A stretch of 64,000 bases of DNA from Nanobdellota archaeon (GTDB lineage: Archaea; Aenigmatarchaeota; Aenigmatarchaeia; Aenigmatarchaeales; Aenigmatarchaeaceae). Location of the stretch: NCBI GenBank assembly GCA_018901755.1, contig JAHIDZ010000020.1, positions 1 to 64,000 of the forward strand. Reading direction: 5' to 3'. Below the pieces are notes generated by a model that had not been told where the DNA came from, did no database searches, and was given only the letters and a program-made list of their open reading frames with translations. Both the position numbers and the translations under genes were made by a program. This document shows, one piece after another, positions 60,948 to 64,000 of the stretch (its first letter is position 1; every line of letters begins with the position of its first letter).

Positions 60948-62048
60948 CTATACATTTATTTTTTCTAATTTTTTACTTGTATCCTGATTTAGTTTAAAAC
61001 ACGTTGGATCCATACCGTTGGTCTTATGTGTATATCCATAAGCAAGTATTCTGCATCCACCCATGCACGAATTATATTTTTTACACTGTTCACATCCACG
61101 AGGTGGTTCTCTAAATAGTTTGAAACCGTTTTCCCAAATATCTTTCAAACTTCTTTCTCGTATGTTTCCTTCATAAAAAACAGGTAAATCCATACAAGGA
61201 CATGGTATTAAATTTCCATCTGCACTTATTGCACATATCCTTCTTCCGGCTTTACACCCTGCAAAATTAACTCTAATATATTTCGAATATCTCTTTAACC
61301 AATCGTATGATTCAAATGTAGGACCCTCAATATCTATTAACCATTTTTTATCATAAGAAATAAACTCATCAATAATTTCTTTCATTTTAACTAAATATTC
61401 TGGGATTGAAAATAATTTTTCTAAACTGCAACAACCAGTTGGTATAGGTTGAAATATACTTAATGTATCAATATTTTTATCATGACAAAATTTCATTAAT
61501 TGAGACGGCCCATCGGCATTAACTTTAGTCAATACACAACTTACAATATTATGGATATTCGTTTGATTAATAAGATTAATATTTTTAATAACTTTGTCAA
61601 ATTGTTTAGGATTTGTATTTTTTATTTTAGCATAAAGATTTCTATCAAGCGTATCTAAAGGTGTTTGTATAGACATTACACCCATTTTATCAAGTTTATT
61701 TATTTTTTCCTTATTCAAAAGGGTACAGTTCGACGCTATCTTAATTTGCAAATTATAGTTTCTCATTTCCTTCAGTAGTGTCCAAATATCTTTCCTTATG
61801 AATGGTTCTCCGCCAGATATAACAAATCTTGGCACACCATAGTCTGCTGCTTCTTTTATGAAATTTAATGCTTCCTTTGTACTAAGTTCTTTATTTTTCA
61901 TATTTCCACTTGATGAAAAACAGTAAAAACATCTGTTATTACATTTGTTTGTTATATTCCAAAATATACAACCCTTAAGCGCCACATCTTTATTTTTTGC
62001 AGTTTCATCAACATGACTCTCATTAAATTTTAATTTTAATCTAAGCAT
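60948..62048 (-). CDS. Radical SAM/SPASM enzyme A
   Basis: This ~366-aa protein has a radical SAM motif CNNRCFYC and GGEPFIRKD. The C-terminal SPASM region has C-x-A-G-RRICAISADGNLIPCPC and then CEQCKKYNSCMGGC, so two auxiliary Fe-S clusters are expected. SPASM enzymes modify peptides or cofactors, e.g. heme d1 or PQQ-type chemistry. It is 4 nt after paralogue B and directly upstream of IPK. I chose ATG 62048; TTG 62069 would overlap enzyme B. Confidence 0.88.
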   Translation of the reverse strand: MLRLKLKFNESHVDETAKNKDVALKGCIFWNITNKCNNRCFYCFSSSGNMKNKELSTKEALNFIKEAADYGVPRFVISGGEPFIRKDIWTLLKEMRNYNLQIKIASNCTLLNKEKINKLDKMGVMSIQTPLDTLDRNLYAKIKNTNPKQFDKVIKNINLINQTNIHNIVSCVLTKVNADGPSQLMKFCHDKNIDTLSIFQPIPTGCCSLEKLFSIPEYLVKMKEIIDEFISYDKKWLIDIEGPTFESYDWLKRYSKYIRVNFAGCKAGRRICAISADGNLIPCPCMDLPVFYEGNIRERSLKDIWENGFKLFREPPRGCEQCKKYNSCMGGCRILAYGYTHKTNGMDPTCFKLNQDTSKKLEKINV

Positions 62049-62052
62049 ATCA

Positions 62053-63072
62053 TTACCCACTTTTTCCAATCCAACATTTTTGATCTACACCGTCTCTCTG
62101 TCTTAAATAACAACCACCACGACACTGCGTAATTAATTTACAGTCTGGCTTCTTACAAGTTTTTAATAAAATATTCGATGTAAATTCTTCTGAATTTAAT
62201 ATGTTCTCGATTGGTTGTTTTCGCATATTACCAAAAATCTTTGAATCCATCGAGCAATAATGTATATCACCCAGTGCACTGGTATACATCATCTTCTCTC
62301 CAGCTGGGCATGCACCATGTTTTATGCTAGAATCCAAAAGACTAATTAGAGGATCAGCTGTCCTTATCATTATGTTGTCATCTTTGGAAAGTTTAATTAA
62401 TTCTTCATTTAAATTCTTATATTCATTGAATGAAAGAATCTCGTTCTGATTATTGATTGCCGTACCAGCGGGCAACATATCCCATATTCTATAAGAATCA
62501 GCATTTTTTCTTGCAAACTCAAATATCTCTGGTATCACTGTTCTATTACATTTCATTGCGATCGTAGCTATTATTATAGGAACGCCAACCTCTTTTAAAT
62601 TTTCAATTGCTTTGAGTAATAATGCGTATGACCCGTTGAAACCGCGAATTCTATCGTGTTCAGATGGTAAAATGTGATCTAAATTCATTTGTACTTGAGT
62701 AATTCCTGCTTCTTTTATTTTTCTAGCATTATCTTTTGTGATAAGTGATCCATTACTGCAAATATGAACAACAAATCCAATCTCGGCAGCATATCTCGCT
62801 ATTTCAAAAAAATCTTCTCGGAGCAATGGTTCGCCACCCAATAATGAAATTTGTTTAAACCCCAACTGTTTTAATTTATTAAAATATGTCTTATATTCTT
62901 CTATTGTCAACTCATTTTTTCCTTCAGTTTTTTCGCCAGCGAAACAATAAATGCAATTGAAATTACACCTTTTTGTAAATTCTATGCAAGCCCAAATAGG
63001 AGTTTTTGAAACGATGCTATGCTTCTTTGAGAAATCTCTATCCCCTTTAAATTCAAAGGTAACTCTACACAT
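62053..63072 (-). CDS. Radical SAM/SPASM enzyme B
   Basis: This ~339-aa protein has CNFNCIYC, LLGGEPLLREDFF and a SPASM end CPAGEKMMYTSALGDIHYC with CKKPDCKLITQCRGGC. It is homologous to enzyme A throughout but diverged. It lies 13 nt after the prenyl synthase stop, so synthase, B, A and IPK form one tight unit. ATG 63072 is preferred to TTG 63078. Confidence 0.88.
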   Translation of the reverse strand: MCRVTFEFKGDRDFSKKHSIVSKTPIWACIEFTKRCNFNCIYCFAGEKTEGKNELTIEEYKTYFNKLKQLGFKQISLLGGEPLLREDFFEIARYAAEIGFVVHICSNGSLITKDNARKIKEAGITQVQMNLDHILPSEHDRIRGFNGSYALLLKAIENLKEVGVPIIIATIAMKCNRTVIPEIFEFARKNADSYRIWDMLPAGTAINNQNEILSFNEYKNLNEELIKLSKDDNIMIRTADPLISLLDSSIKHGACPAGEKMMYTSALGDIHYCSMDSKIFGNMRKQPIENILNSEEFTSNILLKTCKKPDCKLITQCRGGCYLRQRDGVDQKCWIGKSG

Positions 63073-63085
63073 CAACAATCATCAT

Positions 63086-64000
63086 TTAATTTTCTCTTTC
63101 AACGAGATAATCTGCAAATGCCTTTATCTTTTCTTTTGCTTCTGACGCTGGAAACAATTTATCTACGTCTTTCCAAGCACTCATAATCATGTTCTTTGCA
63201 TAATTTTTTGCGTAGTTGACAGAATCATATTTTTTAATAATATCAATTGCTTCTTGCTTTAAATTGAAATCCGTTGGATGCATGTTCAAAATTTCTATTA
63301 ATCTTTTTTTATCTTCTACAGAAGCATTCTGAAATGTATGAATAATCATCAGTGTTCTTTTTCCTTCTGTTATATCACTTCCAATATACTCTTTTACAAA
63401 TTGCGCAGAATCACTTGTAGCAGTTAAATTCAATATATCATCTTTAATCTGGAAGGCTACTCCTATTGTTTCAGACAGTTTACCAATTGCCTCTACCTGT
63501 TCAGTTGTTGCTCCTGACAAAGCTGCTGCTATTTTAGCAGACATTCTAGCCAATGTACCGGTTTTATATGCGCACATCTGAAGATACTGCTTCTCACTCA
63601 AATTGTCTGCATTTGCTAATCCTTTGTGCCAGGTTATATCATATGCTTGTCCAAATGATAAATTAATCATTTCTTGAGCGTATATCTCATAAACATTCAA
63701 AAGTAATTCGGGCTTGAATTTGTCTTTGTTTTTAATCAATGATAAAAGCGGCAAAAAATACATTGTATTCCCAGCATTTATAGCAATATCAACGCCAAAC
63801 ATCTTATGTGTGCACGGCTTTCCTCTTCTTAGATCACTGGAATCCTCAACATCATCTACCATAAGTGTTCCGTTATGAACAACTTCTGGTATTACAACAA
63901 ATTCTTTTACATCTTCTGGATTCTTTCCTAAAGCTTCTGCAATAAGTAAAAACAATACTGGTCTCCATCTCTTTCCTCCGCGATTTAATAAATCCCATAT
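63086..64000 (-). CDS. idsA: Polyprenyl (GGPP-type) synthase, 5' end outside window
   Basis: The reading frame continues to the window edge with GGKRWRPVLFLLIAEALG, so the start is beyond 64000. The first Asp-rich motif is VDDVEDSSDLRRGKP and the second QIKDDILNLT. The product elongates IPP/DMAPP into C20 chains for archaeal lipids. Residues before the first Asp-rich motif (VHNGTLM) set chain length. It is the first gene in the window of the unit synthase, radical SAM B, radical SAM A, IPK. Confidence 0.95.
   Translation of the reverse strand: MWDLLNRGGKRWRPVLFLLIAEALGKNPEDVKEFVVIPEVVHNGTLMVDDVEDSSDLRRGKPCTHKMFGVDIAINAGNTMYFLPLLSLIKNKDKFKPELLLNVYEIYAQEMINLSFGQAYDITWHKGLANADNLSEKQYLQMCAYKTGTLARMSAKIAAALSGATTEQVEAIGKLSETIGVAFQIKDDILNLTATSDSAQFVKEYIGSDITEGKRTLMIIHTFQNASVEDKKRLIEILNMHPTDFNLKQEAIDIIKKYDSVNYAKNYAKNMIMSAWKDVDKLFPASEAKEKIKAFADYLVEREN

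Overview
The window is AT-rich DNA from a small-genome archaeon, most likely of the DPANN group. The archaeal calls rest on L21e, L31e, L39e, S6e, S19e, aIF2 gamma, aIF5B, aIF6, prefoldin, SRP54/FtsY, archaeal RNase P proteins, a mevalonate-type isoprenoid cluster, TATA-type promoters and bulge-helix-bulge (BHB) introns. The DPANN placement is an inference from reduced proteins, dispersed rRNA genes and intron-rich tRNAs; I cannot name the lineage.

The dominant theme is RNA splicing. Nine tRNA genes are present and eight are interrupted, by 13 introns in all (three in tRNA-Trp; two each in Ala, Gly and Met). Some lie outside the anticodon loop, including two in acceptor stems. The 16S rRNA gene stands alone and carries three introns: a LAGLIDADG intron at the known 908 site, an 849-base intron with a helix-turn-helix plus PD-(D/E)XK-like protein near position 1364, and a 120-base intron without an ORF between h44 and h45. 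That last intron holds a perfect 9-base complement of the anti-Shine-Dalgarno tail. The aIF2 gamma gene is broken inside its GHVDHGKS motif by a 31-base insertion that folds as a good BHB and restores the frame when removed, so it looks like an mRNA intron. Three further LAGLIDADG genes sit directly upstream of, or overlap, tRNA genes, and one stands alone in the aIF6-prefoldin operon.

Layout. 1-6.7 kb: tRNA-Ala followed by an accessory region (ATPase, broken radical SAM gene, S51-like peptidase, HhH glycosylase, Fic, zinc-finger and HTH proteins) punctuated by degenerate copies of the tRNA-Ala 3' end. 6.8-9.9 kb: 16S. 10-19.8 kb: two cation antiporters, an APC permease-methyltransferase fusion, CBS, methyltransferases, Elp3, L21e, dCMP deaminase. 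20.4-27.6 kb: SRP54, FtsY, prefoldin, aIF6, L31e, L39e, PDCD5-like, S19e and a truncated RNase P component 4. 28.5-36.3 kb: tRNA-Gly, tRNA-Trp, PHP, UbiA, small enzymes and a HEPN/nucleotidyltransferase pair. 36.8-46 kb: glycosyltransferase, two SET proteins, an ATP-grasp enzyme, tRNAs for Thr, Met, Lys, Asp and Tyr with two homing endonucleases, and 5S rRNA. 46-54 kb: surface proteins, aIF2 gamma, an unidentified structured RNA, S6e, aIF5B. 54-64 kb: isoprenoid genes (phosphomevalonate kinase, mevalonate diphosphate decarboxylase, mevalonate kinase, isopentenyl phosphate kinase, GGPP-type synthase) with RNase P Pop5/Rpp30, a chimeric remnant of type-2 IPP isomerase, and two SPASM radical SAM enzymes.

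Several genes look recently damaged: the decarboxylase is frameshifted by a 20-base tandem duplication, IPP isomerase survives only as an N-terminal piece fused to another protein, and the radical SAM gene at 1.8 kb is truncated.
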